Assembly (NCBI GenBank): GCA_022579005.1
Contig: MU401475.1
Location: 124,001-188,000 of the forward strand
DNA from: Poronia punctata
Lineage: Eukaryota > Ascomycota > Sordariomycetes > Xylariales > Xylariaceae
Length of the DNA stretch: 64,000 nt
Reading direction: 5' to 3'
In this document: piece by piece, positions 1 to 12,655 of the stretch
Numbering within the stretch: the stretch's first letter is position 1
Layout of the letters: every line of letters begins with the position of its first letter
Notes under the pieces: model-generated
Database searches by the model: none
Seen by the model: only the letters and a program-made list of their open reading frames with translations
Told to the model about the DNA's origin: nothing
Program-made: the position numbers and the translations under genes

Positions 1-438
1 CGCTTCCGGCCCGTGCAGCGAGGAATTCCAGACTCCAGCAGTGCAGGTAGCGGCGTGCGATTCCACGGAGTCTTCGCCACCCAGGAAGACGCCAACGTGA
101 AGGCGATGGAGGTATTTCAAAAGCTCCACCGGGACTTTATGCTCTGCAACGCCGGGGCACGAGGGAGTCTCGGGTTCGGCCTCCTCGGAACCGATAGTCT
201 GGGTTTTTTCGAGATGGACACCACCATCACCGCCGCCGCCGCCGCCGCCGCCAGCACCGTGGACCCATCTAATCCTTTTTACGAGAGTCATCCCGCCTTA
301 CAGGGCACTTGTGAAAAGACGGATCTAGAGGGCGCGTCGTGGTGGGTTGATCATGAGGGTTGTCTCTCGCTCAGGGCTATGAATTGGGGAACGGGTGATT
401 CGAGGATATTTGTGGCTAAACAGGAGTTCTGCCATTAA
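1..438 (+). CDS. C-terminal part of an uncharacterised fungal protein (5' truncated)
   Basis: The reading frame is open from the first base of the window to the TAA at 436-438, with no convincing start codon, so the gene begins outside the window. About 145 residues are visible. They include a segment resembling 'VFATQEDANVKAMEVF', a run of alanines encoded by a GCC triplet repeat (about 229-251), and a C-terminal part ending 'WWVDHEGCLSLRAMNW' and then '...VAKQEFCH'. I do not recognise a named domain. The pattern of a short alpha/beta module ending in a 'V.KQ' strand is seen in small uncharacterised Pezizomycotina proteins. No signal peptide or membrane segment is visible in this part. I am confident that it is coding, and I assign no function. 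Confidence 0.6.
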   Translation, partial: RFRPVQRGIPDSSSAGSGVRFHGVFATQEDANVKAMEVFQKLHRDFMLCNAGARGSLGFGLLGTDSLGFFEMDTTITAAAAAAASTVDPSNPFYESHPALQGTCEKTDLEGASWWVDHEGCLSLRAMNWGTGDSRIFVAKQEFCH

Positions 439-1439
439 GGGGAAATTTTCTTTTTAAAAAAATTTAATCTACCTTTGGGACACGATAATGGGTGTGAGGA
501 TACACTAGATGAAAGGCAAATGAAGGTGGACCCCCACTCAACACGGGCAACCAGTATTAGTTAGTACTTGATGGAGAGAACTGCCTTTCTATATCTCAGT
601 ACTTTTGGTTTTTTTTAATAACTGTCAGCGAGAGAAAAAGAAGCATCGCCGAGCTCGGTGTTGGCATCGTCTCGACTGTCGGGGCTTGGATACTTAACGG
701 GGGGGAGGTATGTTACGTCTCGGTTATGGATTTCGGGGGCGTTCGGACGTTCGGGGCTCAATATTAGGAGGAAATGTATCTATGAGTTTTTTTCCCCGAG
801 TAATTCAAAAAGTTCATCATCATCATGACGTCGTGTTTTAATGTCTGGTTAAATGTTCACAGTCGGTGCTTTTATATGCGGTGTGCGCACTCGGCTGTAT
901 AGGACGTCTGGAAATACCCTAAAGCACCAACCGTGCACGGTAAAACAAAAATACCATTCATGGGCTTATGGAATGTTGAGACTGTAACTCCAAACCAACA
1001 AAAAAAAAAAAAAAAAAAAGGTCTAGCATATGCTCCACAGGTAATAAATACAACGTGGTAAGTAATACTTCACCCCAAGAAGCCACAGACAGAAACTTAG
1101 AATAATGCTTACGTACAATATAAGCTACTGAGCAGGAGGCTTTTTTGATATTTGTCTAGAAGCCAAAAGGGGCTGGCTGTAGGCATCTGTCTGCGCATTA
1201 TCTAGGTAGGTTAAATAATTCTAGATCGAGATGAGAGGCGTCTATTCCCGCCCCGCTCTTCTAGCCTACGTTAAAGGGCGCCTTCATGGTGACTCCTTGG
1301 GAGTAAGCCTTGGTCCCCCAGACAAGACGCTCCTCCCTGTGCCTTGGTAAAAGGGGAAAGGTGCCCGGCGGGGTTTTAGTTTTTTGGCCTGGTCGTCGAT
1401 AACGCCCCGAGGGAGAGAGAGAGAATACAATCGGATTCT
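439..1439. other. Intergenic region, 3' flanks of two convergent genes
   Basis: No supportable gene. It contains a roughly 20-nt poly-A run near 1000-1019 and several short T-runs. An open frame at 1261-1488 on the minus strand is the out-of-frame continuation of the gene ending at 1440. Confidence 0.5.
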
Positions 1440-2227
1440 TCACCTCCCGTATAATTCTCGGTAGGGCGCTAGTTGCTTCTCCCCGCATACCCGACTTATT
1501 TCACCGCTGGCATTCTGGTACTCGGCATCTAGGGTCCGTAAAGCCTTATCTCGGGCCTTCCCGTCTATCCCATACGCTTTAACGGCCTGGTCTACCGCGT
1601 GCTGGAAGGCTTGTTCCACTGTAAAGTAACGGCATTAGCGACACAGCACAAAGAGGAAGAGATTCTGTCTCCTGGATATTGTGAGATTATATGACATATA
1701 GACGCGGGACATGTTCGCTGGGAGCTCGGTGGATCTTTTTTTTGTTTTTTTTTTGTATTGGGATCCCAGTACAAGTAGGATGAAAAGAACAGTAAATACG
1801 GAAAGGTCTCACTCTGGGCTTCTATTGCGGTACGAGCGTCATCCAGTAAAAGTGCCATGTTGTAATCCATCAAAGTCCGTTTGATCTGGTCCGCAAGCCG
1901 AATCTCGGACTCGTACAAGGAGCAGAACTTGCATTTGCCGTCGAGGGTGTTTGGTGGCCGACCCGCATCTGGGGTAGGTTGGACTAGGGATGCTAGAGAC
2001 AGGGGTTGTGGGCCCCTCGAGAAACGGCCGGCTGAGGAGTCAGGAGAAGGGGGGTCTAGACTCTTGTCTATAGCGAGTTTACCACAGAATGGCCGATTAG
2101 ATTCACAAGCTGAACACCGGTTTATCAGACTGCTGAGATAGTTGGCGACTTGGGCGTCCTGCCAACCCGTCTGGCGTGCGTGGTTGCAGCCACGGGAGGT
2201 CATAATGACTGTACCCACACGGCACAT
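1440..2227 (-). CDS. Uncharacterised two-exon protein, about 197 aa
   Basis: Exon 1 is 2227-1813 and exon 2 is 1618-1440, joined across a GTGAGA...TTTACAG intron (1812-1619). The splice is phase-consistent and gives 594 nt ending at TGA (1442-1440). The N-terminal half is basic with several cysteines, including a 'CSAC' and a 'CKFC' pair. The C-terminal half (residues about 100-197) is predicted to be helical and amphipathic, with 'RLADQIKRTLMDYNMALLLDD' running through the splice junction into 'EQAFQHAVDQAVKAYGIDGK'. No domain is recognised and no targeting signal is evident. The coding-like helical text that appears only after splicing is the main support. The start could lie upstream, because an overlapping frame is open to about 2303. 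Confidence 0.45.
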
Positions 2228-3163
2228 GGCGAGGTCGACGAAATCCGGGGTCGTGGGCTCGGTGCTTTAGCTTAATTCTTAGGGTTGGGCGCTGGTTCGA
2301 CACAAAGTCCAGGTTAAGATAAATAGTCAGGGGAAATAAGGGTCAAGCTCAACGTCCATTTGAATCAGGTTTCAGATCAGGTCGTGGCTCGCACCATGAA
2401 CTCGCGCAACGTGACGCTCGCTGGCTGGACTCGGTGCCCACAGAGACATGGCAGCCACTTCTCGATAGTTGGGCAGCACATCATGACTAAAATATTCAAC
2501 GTATTGTCGTACGATTGGCCTCGTGAGGTTTTTGTTTGTCGCAAGGAACGTACATGGTAAGGTGAAACGGCTGCTAGGGGCCCGGGATTTGGTGCTATTA
2601 CCTAAAATTATCCAGGCATTGGTCCAGTGGCCTCGCGCATTAGTAGCACCGAATGACGTGCGGGGATGACACCACGTTTGTACAGAGGCGGAACAAAATA
2701 TACTTTTCTACCCAGCGTGCCAGACTGGGCCGACGGATGGCAGGATGCGCTGTAAGACATAATGTGAAGCACGGCACCGCCGCACCGGCACCTCGCAAAC
2801 TGGATCTCCGCGGTGATTATCCAAGCCTCTCTCGGTTCAATCACCCGGGATACCTGTATGGTAACGGAAGCAGAACAACGGAACCCTCATCTTGAATGTT
2901 TGGGCCACATGGCCGGGTGGGTTGGTAGGTATAGTGGCGTAAACCGGGTGCAGTTGCAACAAAACATACATGTATTTATCATCTACCGAACCCGATGCAG
3001 CTAACTCAATCCATCACCTGGTTCGACAGGCTATAGCCGACCACCTCCAAACACCGGTGCTGCGTCTAAAACATAGTCGTTGCCGAGCCCTTGAATATGA
3101 TAGCCGAAAACTCTCCTCCTCTATCTCCCTGCCGCCCTACCGAAGGAACAAAGATCTCTAGCG
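2228..3163. other. Intergenic, no gene identified
   Basis: Several frames of 60-80 codons exist on both strands, but none shows a domain, consistent splice signals or family resemblance. I see nothing else of note. Confidence 0.4.
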
Positions 3164-3885
3164 TCAGCCACTACCCGGGGTTTGACGCTGGATGGCGCTG
3201 AGCTGCTGGAATAGAGCGATAATCCGGCGAGATGCTTTGCCCAGATCATCCGTTGCACAGTTCTTCTTGCGAGTCTGCTGATTACTCATGTAGCCCTTCG
3301 CTTGGAACTGATGGATCACCTCCTTCAGTTGTCCCTTCGCCCGTTCGAGGTCGTCGAATGCCGTATCCAACTGTTCCTGAATACATGCTATGGATAACAG
3401 CTCCGAGACGCTGCCATTGATGTTCTCTAGGCTCTGGACTATTTCACCAAGCCGTGCGTGGTTCCGGCCTCGGACAGAGGTTGTCGGTTGACGGACAGGT
3501 GCAAAAGGGTTCACCACCGAGGGCGAAAGGCTAGGTTGGCCAAATACACAGCCTTTATCGGCTGTGCCATTGAACGGTCTAAAGAGACTGGATTGGTTGT
3601 TTGACACCTGCATCTCGTTGGTACCCTCCCATAGGCAGGTATTGGCAAGCTTCAACTTACATTTTGCATATTTGAGAAAGGCTGGTACTTTGCAAATGGG
3701 TTCGGTGTACCTCTAGTGTCGGGTTTTACCAACTCTCCCGATGCCTTCTGTGCGGTCAGAGGTTTGCCGCCTTCACCAGGCTCCGAGGTTTCATTTTCGG
3801 AACTGTTTTGCCCGGTCGTTGCCTGGGATGCAGACCAGGGAGGAGAGGGTATCAGCTCCGCCGTGGCAGAGGACGGCAAGGCCAT
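3164..3885 (-). CDS. Uncharacterised coiled-coil protein, about 222 aa
   Basis: Exon 1 is 3885-3661 and exon 2 is 3607-3164, joined in phase 0 across a 53-nt intron (3660-3608, GTAAGT...ATGCAG). The N-terminal 110 residues are Ser/Pro/Asn-rich and probably disordered, with two short 'NPFA' motifs of the NPF class that could bind EH domains. This EH link is an inference. Residues about 125-205 form a likely coiled coil ('LDTAFDDLERAKGQLKEVIH') followed by a basic patch and a final helix 'RRIIALFQQLSAIQRQ'. I do not recognise the family. The clean splice and heptad-like C-terminal half argue for a real gene. Confidence 0.5.
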
Positions 3886-4903
3886 GATGCAGGCTTAGAA
3901 AGCAGATCTTGTGCACAAGGCAATAATGGTGGACTATGGTCGCAATGGTATAGTACGAAGTACAACATATACAGATGTACTTCGCATGCAGGCCACTAAT
4001 ATAGAATGGATAAGCCGACTCCCGAATTTCGGGTGTTGGTGTTGTTTTGTAACTCGCCTCCGTAGGCTGGCTGAGAAACTAACAACTTTGAATAGTTTCT
4101 GGAGAGTGGAAGTGCAGGTGAGCAGCACTTTTGTTTTTATGATACAAAAGTTGGGCTGCGAGGGCAGTGGCACATACATGTTTAAGGGAAGGCAATGGCA
4201 GGCGCGGAACTGCAACTTCCAAGTTTAGTACCAAGGCACGCACCTGACAGCGAGGACCAGGACTACCTAAAATTACCAGGCAAGAGGATGGTATACAAAC
4301 ACTGATATGAGTGTAAATAGCTCCTGCATGACGGTCTTCACATGGAAGTGAGCCACTTCTCCTTCGTCACTCCGTAATGTCACGTCAAAATACACGGTAT
4401 TACACGAAGGAGGATGTAGAACCAACATACAATGGCACATAAGGCTACCTACAATTCCAAAAAGATATATGAACATCATAGAGCAAGCAAAGCCCAACAT
4501 ACGTGCCAGTGCCACCTCTTCTTCTCATATCCTAACCTTCGAAGTCGTGCTTTCGAGATCTCGAAGTTGGGGCCACAACATCAGTAGAGCGCTATCTTAT
4601 TGGTAGGTTTGGCCTGGTGAACACTAAACCGACTTCTGATTGGCCAATATCTGCTCGCCTTTAGGGACCGCCAAGCAGCATCTGCTGGTCCTCAGCAACG
4701 TATGGGCCCACTTAAAATTCGACCGTCCAGAAAAACATCTCTAGACTATGATTTGAAGGTAGGCTTTCTAATTAGCCCACCTTGTTGTTGCTTGTTGTCG
4801 ACGTCCTTAGTCTCCCATCTGAGGCTTGCTTGGGAAATAAGCCTTGCCGTAAAGCTTCAAACCCCGGCTTTGCCTCGAAAGTCGCCTCGCGGAATCGACG
4901 ACA
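3886..4903. other. Intergenic; contains the upstream region of the bL9m gene
   Basis: No gene is supported. Frames of about 80-105 codons occur on both strands at 3911-4515 but lack recognisable features. The last 300 bases hold CCAAT-type elements described separately. Confidence 0.4.
4639..4648. promoter_or_regulatory. Palindromic double CCAAT box (ATTGGCCAAT)
   Basis: A perfect 10-bp palindrome made of two back-to-back CCAAT pentamers lies about 255 bp upstream of the bL9m start codon. A further ATTGG lies near 4599. CCAAT is the binding site of the heterotrimeric HAP/CBF complex, which in fungi controls respiratory and mitochondrial genes. That the site serves bL9m is inferred from position only. 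Confidence 0.4.
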
Positions 4904-6075
4904 ATGGCGACACCTCGGATTGCCAGTTCCCCGACCTGCTTAAGCTGCCTGCGACGGCTAGCGCAACCTTCATCCCCATCGGTCTTCGCTTCCGCCGCAA
5001 CGCTTACGCCGGCTTGGGCCTGGACACAGACACGCACCAAGGCAAGCAAGGCCCAGCTTGAAGATCTCCAGGGAATTCCCGTGCGCTTGTTGCATGACAT
5101 TCCCGGGTTCGGACGCAAACGTATGTTTGTCCCCCACGAATACATATGAACCCTTGGCCAACCCTCTGCTGGGACAGCCTCCCCCATTGTGTGGAGAAAC
5201 TGTGTCAGGACGAAATAGGAGCATACCACGAAAGGCTGCCAGTCGAATACAATGGCTTGCAGCAAAGCTAACTTGGGACGCTAGATGCCATCATCCGCGT
5301 CAAACGTGGTCGTATGCGGAATATATGGTTCCCGAAGGGCAAGGCCGAGTACATGACGCGACAGAGGTTTACAGATATGGGTTTAACTGAGGCTGCCATC
5401 GGTGTGCGAGATCGCAGTTTTGGCGTGGTCAATATCGAGCCCGAAGATACTAAAGCGAAGTTACCCATGGAGGAGGAGCAGCCCAAGTCCCTGACCCTAG
5501 AAGTGAGTATATCTAACTTTGTATACCCACCTCCACATGCCTCTCGCTCGAGGTTGAGCATTGCCAGGCGCTTTTGGATAAATGAGCTGGGCAAGAAAAG
5601 CATCGCTGACAAACATCTGCTCCAGCCCGAACTAGCGCGAGCCCTTATCATATCACTCGTCCCTGAAGTACTCGTCTTCACACGTAGCGTCGTGGTGAAG
5701 CCCTCACAGCCCGCGCCCAAGGTCTCGCCCTCGCTCGCCCCCAACGCCGCAACATCATCATCATCCGAGCAGAAGGAAGCACCCACCCCCGAGCCCGTAA
5801 AAGCCATCTTCGGATCCGTGACGGTGGATGACATTCTTCGCGTGATCAAAGAGAAGCTTCTCACCGATCGAAAAGGCGCCTACGTGTCCATCGATGCCTC
5901 GTCTATCACGATGCTGGGCTTGGATCGAAACATCGACGGCGAAAACCGCATCAAGCGCCTGGGCACCTTTGAGATCCTCATTTCCCCTGGTACCGTTGAC
6001 GGCAAGCCGCTCCCGCCCGTGAGCCGCGTTGTCCAGGTTGTGGCCGGAAAGGATAAATCTGCCGCCGAGCAATAA
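4904..6075 (+). CDS. MRPL50: Mitochondrial large-subunit ribosomal protein bL9m
   Basis: Three exons: 4904-5120, 5285-5502 and 5626-6075. The introns have GTATGT and GTGAGT donors, and the second has a GCTGAC branch site before CTCCAG. The product is about 294 aa. The N-terminal 55 residues are Ser/Ala/Arg-rich with no early acidic residues, a mitochondrial presequence. Residues about 58-85 carry the bL9 signature: 'VRLLHDIPGFGRK' followed across intron 1 by 'IIRVKRGRMRNIWFPKGKAE'. The N-terminal domain of bL9 binds 23S-type rRNA near the L1 stalk. The C-terminal half has a Pro/Ala linker and a fungal-specific end. Intron 2 is 123 nt and frame-neutral, so retention would insert 41 residues. 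The branch site and family alignment favour removal. The symbol is the budding-yeast name. Confidence 0.88.
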
Positions 6076-6987
6076 GGTAGAAAGAGACCGAAGGAGAGTG
6101 AGAGTCTACAATGCTATGTAAGGCCTGCCATGTATATTCACAGCTATACTGTAATACTTTCAAGATACGAGGATCACTCGGGAGTAGCTAGTGAGACTTC
6201 ACTGGCGAGATGGCGTGGAGGCTATGTCAACTGTCGACTAGATGAGTTAGAGACAGATAGCCTTCCCGCGCACTATGTAGAGTACGGGCCTGCCTGGCTC
6301 CTAAATGTACAACATGTATATTCATTTCAAACTGTTCTGGTGTTCTCCACTAGACGGGGTGGATGTCATGCCCGCTGATACATCGAATATGAATGTGAAT
6401 ATTTATTTATAATCATGTCTTCTACTCTATACCCCAGGTAGTTAAGCAGTAACGGGGTATGAAAGCTAACGGTAGAGGTAAATGTTTTTTTTTTCTTACG
6501 GTTCCTTCCGCCTCGGTCCCATGTTCTTGCTCCTTGCTACTTCTAACCCAAGTATCCCAGACGCCATAAGAAAGCAAAAATGAATCTCGACGAGCTAACA
6601 TTGCTTGAAAGTTGCGGCAAAATGGTATTTTTCCTGATAATGACGAACACGCCCCAGCCCCGAGTGGTGGCCGCTGTGAAGGATAAAAGAAAATTAATAT
6701 GACAGGTAATAGGGTCTGACTGTATGGAGCATGACGGACAAGCACAATACGAGGTTGAGCTGCCTATCTTACTTCCCCGGGTAGCTGACATCCAGATTCC
6801 AAAGCGAATCCCAGACGACACTTCGCTTGCTCGGGCTATCGCTTACGTCCCGTTGGAGCTGCGGCGGGTGTGCTTGAGGATGGCTCGGCCGTTGTGGGCT
6901 TCGTTGTGCGTGTTGTGTCTGTGAAGTGACGGACAGGTCTTGGCCGGAGCGATCCTAGATCCGCGTGGCATCAGCACTACACTGGTT
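6076..6987. other. Intergenic region between convergent bL9m and ATG11
   Basis: Shared 3'-flanking DNA of two convergent genes. No supported gene. Small A/T-rich patches near 6390-6420 could serve 3'-end formation, but I cannot define a poly(A) site. Confidence 0.4.
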
Positions 6988-9900
6988 TCAAGGACCCAGG
7001 AGCGAGTCGACGGCGTGTCGCACCTCATCACGGTTATCTGGAGGGGAAACCTCCTTTCCCTTGCCTCGAGCGGGCTTTGTTACAGTTTCTTCAGTTGCAG
7101 TACTCGGCCCAGCCATGCTCTGATCTACGGGCTGGACGGTGGGGCTCGTGTTGACTGTCGGGCTGTCGGCCGGAGCAGCACGCAAACTATTTGTTTCGCT
7201 TGCCAGCGCGCTGCCCTTAGCGGCCGTGGTGCCCGCGACAAATGGTAGCGCTTTCCTAGAACCGGTGCTGCTACGCCTACTCTCTAGGCTTTTGCTCAAC
7301 GTTCGGCTGACGCCCTCTATCCCTCCGTTTGGGCCTAGTCTGGACTTATGCTTCCCGGGACGGGCGTGTGAATGGATGGATGCTACAGCTTCAACCTTGT
7401 TCGAGGCCACTGTCGACTTGGCCAGGCCGGGCGTGGCAGGGGCACCCGGTTTGTCTTCGTGCGCATCAATGAGCCACCAGCGTAAGCCATCTGACAGATC
7501 GAACGGGTTGTCGTTATCGTCGCCCGTGTTGACAGAATCCGTCTCGCCTTCGGAAGGGGGCGCATTTCCAGACTGCAGGCTCTTAGAGAGGTCGACGACA
7601 CGCTCCTGTATTCGAGTGATACGAGCCACGAGCCATTCTCTGCTGCGTAGCCGGTGGCCTTCCTGTTCTCGGAGGAAGAAGTGCGGGCACCCGACGTTGA
7701 AGGCGGCCCACGCCCCTGTCGTCTGATTCCTGGTCGGCAAAAACAAGGCGAGGTCGCCTTCCTTGAACTGTTTGAATGCTATTTTTTCGTGGGCTTCTTT
7801 GGCTGCCACATGAGCACGGTCACGGTAACCACGAGCATCGCGCGTCATCTTACGGGCCGTGTGTTCGATCTCCTTGACTCGGCGGTATACGGCCTCGGAA
7901 AATGCATCGATATCGAAGTAGCCTGGCCCTGAAACGAATGCGCGGTACTGCTCCTCTTCGACGGCGGCATCCTCGGCGTTCATCCAATAAAGTAACTTTA
8001 GGTCCGCGCTGTCGGTCAGGAGGTTGGCCCCAGACGATACAGAACGTCTGATCGAAGTGCCAGGATCAGAGGAATCGTTCGGGTTTTGTGGTGCCCGCTC
8101 TGAACGCGGGATCTTTTGGATGACCATCGACCCTTCGGTCCGCGTGATTGAGAAGCTGATACGCTCGAGAAGTCTACATAATCTTTCGTTTTGGGTATAT
8201 AGCCGTTGAGTCAGATCCTTGCATCGACTATTGCGATCGTCAAGCCTGCCACGGAGAGCCGCCGAGGCTGATTCGGTCCCCTGCAGCTTCTCCTTCAACA
8301 TCCTTACTTCTTCTTCTAGGCTGCCCACTTGCGATTGCCGGGATGCAAGTTGCTCCGAGAGCTCGGCGACCCTCTTTTCTTCGTCATCGAGTCTGTTGCG
8401 TATCGTCTCTGATCCAGTTTCTCCGTCGGACATCTTCATCCTCAGCTCGTTGAGCTGTTCACGGCCGTCATTAACTTCAGCTTCGAGCGCGACACACCTG
8501 GCCTTCTCCCTATCTAGCGTCTCACGCAGGTGTATTGTTGCCGACTCTTCGTTGGATAGCTTGTCCTTCGTAGAAGACAGCTCGGACTTGACTTCCTTAA
8601 CAGTAGCCTGGGCAAGCTCAAGGTCGGCCTTCGCCAAAGACAAGTCTTGTTCGAGGGACCGGAGCTTGGAGAGCACATCGTTCGACTTCGTCGCAACGGC
8701 ATCCACCAAGTCTGCAAAGTCCTGCGGCGGGCTTTCTGCAGGAGACAACTGGGCATGAAGCTCCCTAAGTGAACGAGTGTGGACTTCGTTATTCTCCCGG
8801 GAAACTTCCGCTTGCTTGGTCAAACGCTTAATGGTATCGCGGGCTTCGCGTACCTCCCTCTCCAAGGAAACGTTCCGTTCCCTCTGTATCTTGGCCTCAT
8901 TGCGTAGGAAGTCTACTTGACCCTGTGTTTTGAGCGCCTCCTCTTGCTTTTCCCTGGCAAGCCGGTCGATCTCCTCCTGCATAGATTGAACCATCGCATC
9001 CTCGGTCTCTTCCAGCCTCCCCTTCAGTTGCTTTATTTCATTCTCGTAGGACTTGCGTTCCTCCGTAAACTCTCGTTTCAGGGCCTCCATATTGCCCAGA
9101 AGATCCTGCTTTGTCGAATTGGCTTCGTCCATGTGCTCAGCATGCGCATCGGCTTTCTTTTGTAGAGCCGCAGACCGTTCTCGCTCTGCCTGCAGTTCTG
9201 TCTCGAGCTGTGTAATGCGTTGGATAAAGGCGTCGTTGTTTTCCGACACAGAAGACCGACGGTGCTCGTCCGGGGCACGAGAGGTCCGGATCGAGGTTGA
9301 GGAGCTATTTTGATCGGTCTGCTGGGGGAATATGGATGGCCGGGCTACCTGCGTGTGTCGGTGTAGTAAATCCTCTAACCGGCGAACGCGGCTTTCCGCA
9401 GTCTTGAGACGGCTTTCTACCCTTGATTTGTCATCTTGCAAGCTCCGGATGAGATCGTCATCCCCCCTGATAAGAAGGCCGCTTCGCCCCAAAGCGGCTT
9501 CGTGCACACTACCGTTCTTGAAAGCTTTCAGTCGTTTATACTGTTGTTTGGTCGGGGCGTTGAGCTCTCCAATCAGTTTGGTAACGTCGGCGACAACAGC
9601 AGCGTCTGCATTTTGATGGCGGACGGTGGCCAGGAAATCGCTGAGCTCCTGTCTGGTTACGGCGGGCCATGCCTCTTCCTGGCCGCGAAGACTGACTTCT
9701 AGCCCGAGTACATGACTTATTTCTTTGTCTGGGCCATATGTATTGCCCACCATCTTCTCCCACTTCCGTCGCCTTTTCAGCTCCTCGTCCTGGAACAGGG
9801 CCATTTCGTTGACCAATGTGGTTGAATCCGTCTTGATCTTTTCTGACCATTCCCGCCTCCTTATCGCCTCGACCATGAAGGAAGCGTACATGAAAGGGAG

Positions 9901-11290
9901 CTGGTGAATCAGACGTAGGTAGTCGAACGTAGTCATCTCCTCTTCCACTTGATTCACAAGGTTCATCTGGGTCTTGACATCGTGATGAAGCGTTGTAATT
10001 TCGGCTATTTTGCGCATAAAGTTGAGAATCTCGGAGGCAATCTCGTTTCGAGTCTGAGTCGCATGGCGGAGCATTTCGTCCATTTCCTCGGCCCGACTCT
10101 GTAAACTGGGTAGAAGCTGCTTGGTATGGTTGGCTGCGGTTTTTGAAGCCTGTGAGACATCTCTTGCTTGGTTCGTATACTGGAGCGTAGCTTGGTAATC
10201 TGTATCAACCTTGTTCGCTACGGCTTCGATGTCTTCTAGGAGTTGCCTGCAGTCGCCGGCGTGTTGTACAGCGGAACGCGCAACGAGTTTATCGAACTCG
10301 CGAAACAGTTCCTCGCAGCCATTAAACAGCTTGTCAGCAGCCTTATCAAGGTCCGACACCTTGGCGTTGTACTTCCGCAGCGCTGTTCCTGCAAGTTTAC
10401 CCGCCTTGCGCGTAGGTTCGGGGTCAATCAAATCCTCCAACGTCGCTTGACGAGGTCTCCGGATATCCTGGCCCGTCATGAACCGCACCATGACTGGAGA
10501 TACTGGGACGGCACGAGCCAGTTCAAGATAACTTTCCCAGTTTGTGGCTAGGGTAGCATATTCCGCCTGGGCGGGACTGGCCCACTTCTTGAACTCCGAG
10601 TATTTGGGTTCGATCGGCTTCAGGGCGGTATCCAGATTCGCAACTGCCGCATCCAAGCATTTCAGCATTACATCTGTTTCAGCATAGCGTTCCTCGGCGG
10701 CGCCGGCCATTTGCTGGCATGCCTCGACAACACGCAGCGCCCAGTCGCGTCGTTTCTTGAAAAGCTCTTGCCACGATCGGAGCGAGTATGTATCGTCTAT
10801 CGAGTTCGGGGCGGGTGTGGCCTGATATCGTTTTGGCGTCGGGGATTCGGATACGAGAGAGGTCGACGTCCCGGGAGAAGACGCTTGTGTGATTCGGATA
10901 TCGTACACATATATCTCATTCTTAGCATCGAGAAAACAAGGTTAGTCTTGGGGCTGAAGCGTGCCATCCTATACCATCCACGTTCAAGGGAACCTACCTC
11001 CATCTGCATGGTCTGCATCCGTACCGTCTTCCCCTGGGATGTAAGTGCTACCACATTTTGGGCTGGTATCGCACTTTTTAGAGCGACCCATGCCTTGAAG
11101 TCATCAAGGCTAGAAGAAGTCCGGTTAGCCGACACACATGCTTCTGGCGTTGTTAGGGGTTGGAACGGATGTAGTAGAAGAGACCCGAGCTAGACAGCCA
11201 CATGGCAAGCACGTACCTGTCGAATAGCGAGCTGTCAACCTGCAGACGCTGGCCCGTATGGGCTATCAACACCTGCGTCTGCGTCGCCAT
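6988..11290 (-). CDS. ATG11: Autophagy scaffold protein Atg11
   Basis: Exons 11290-11217, 11109-10998 and 10920-6988 give about 1372 aa with phase-consistent joins. The N-terminus, 'MATQTQVLIAHTGQRLQVD' followed by 'DDFKAWVALKSAIPAQNVV', is the ubiquitin-like start typical of fungal Atg11. A long helical scaffold follows (about 100-560). A heptad-rich coiled-coil region spans about 560-990. The conserved C-terminal ATG11 domain spans about 1040-1180, with 'FKEGDLALFLPTRN' and 'AFNVGCPHFFL'. The last 150 residues are Ser/Pro/Thr-rich and disordered. Known role: a scaffold at the pre-autophagosomal structure that links cargo receptors to the Atg1 kinase and Atg9 in selective autophagy (pexophagy, mitophagy, Cvt-type transport). 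The gene is convergent with bL9m and divergent from the CENP-H-like gene 1.37 kb away. Confidence 0.93.
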
Positions 11291-12655
11291 CGCGATTGTG
11301 GTCCATCACCCGACTACCGAGATATATAGATAAGGATAGAAGCCGGGGAGGCGATCTTAAGAGGGATGGTCCGCGATAGAACCATTTAGGTTCGTGTATA
11401 CGAACTACACGTATACTCGTACTACTGCTTTTCGTAAGCCATACGTAATACCGCTAAGTTTGCATGATCCAGTCGGTCGTGTTAGTAACTCTACGGATTT
11501 TACACACCCAATTTATCTATCGTCTCTCGGCGGTGGTCTTTTTTGGAGAGCTGCAGGCAGGATATGATTCTAGTTGGTGATTTGTATTCCGATGCGTACC
11601 TAATTTAGATAAGCAATCCTGTCAACCGGGCAGAAGCTGGGGGAGGGTCACCTGCCGGACGGGAACTTTTAAAGGAAGTCTAGGGTACGGGGCCCACTGT
11701 ATAGAGTCGGGCAGGAAGGAAGAACATGCTCTCCACGTGCACCTCACTAGAGTCTCCCGGTCACAGTCACGTCGGTGCCTAACTAGGTAGTTGTTTACTA
11801 AAGTTGGATGTAATTGTATTCTTTATCTTGTAGTCTTTGGAGTACCTAGGACAAAGGTATCTACACAGGTCGGCTCAAGATGACTCTAGATGTCAGCTAC
11901 CTAGGCATCACCTACTACAAGTACGTACACGCGAAGCACATAAAATAAAACAAAATCCGGCCAAGAGCACGGACCCTGGGAGTGTGGGGAGTGTGGTCAC
12001 TGTAAGTCTGTAACTAATAACGTAAAAGCTGGTGTTAGAGAGGAAAGATAGGCATATCTAGAGCACTTGAAAGGGATATTTCCCAGCCTGTTTGTAGCAG
12101 TTTGCTGTATCTCATCTACAGTTCGCAGGATGTCCGACGACACCACTACTCGTAGGTTACTACCTGTTACGTACACCTATTATACCCTACAGGGTAGGTA
12201 GTACCCACAAGGAAGGCAGGGGTAACCCATAGCGTATCCCAAGTATAAGGATGTATCCTTTGAGGAATCCCCGCACAGGGACCTCTCTCTACTTCACTTC
12301 ATACCATTCAGATAGATACAATACAAGGATTCTTGGTCCCACATCAGCATTCTGCTACACTACCTTCTACACAAGCCACATTTTCTGCCACAGTTGAGCC
12401 ACAATGAGAAAAAGTACCTAGAGAATGCACCGCCACTTGATTACCAGATTTGGATACCCGGTCTTGGCATGTCTCGTTCTCATGCCTCCATCAGTTGGGT
12501 GTTGGTCATGGACTAATAATAAACAAACTGGATGACGAACGAATACGTATATCAATCTCAGTCTCAATTTCATGTCAAAGCTGGCAGTCTTGATGTGTCC
12601 TTGAGAAGGAACTTCATTACCAGGGTTCAGAAGGTTCTCGGTCGAGCTTGTTGTG
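11291..12655. other. Divergent intergenic region between ATG11 and the CENP-H-like gene
   Basis: No supported gene. It holds several TACCTA/TAGGTA words, for example around 11780-11910 and 12180-12200, and A/T-rich patches. It presumably contains both promoters, but I cannot assign specific sites. Confidence 0.4.

Noticed and set aside
7139..10551. Several 80-195-codon plus-strand frames
   Set aside because: All are antisense to the long ATG11 exon and mirror its codon structure.
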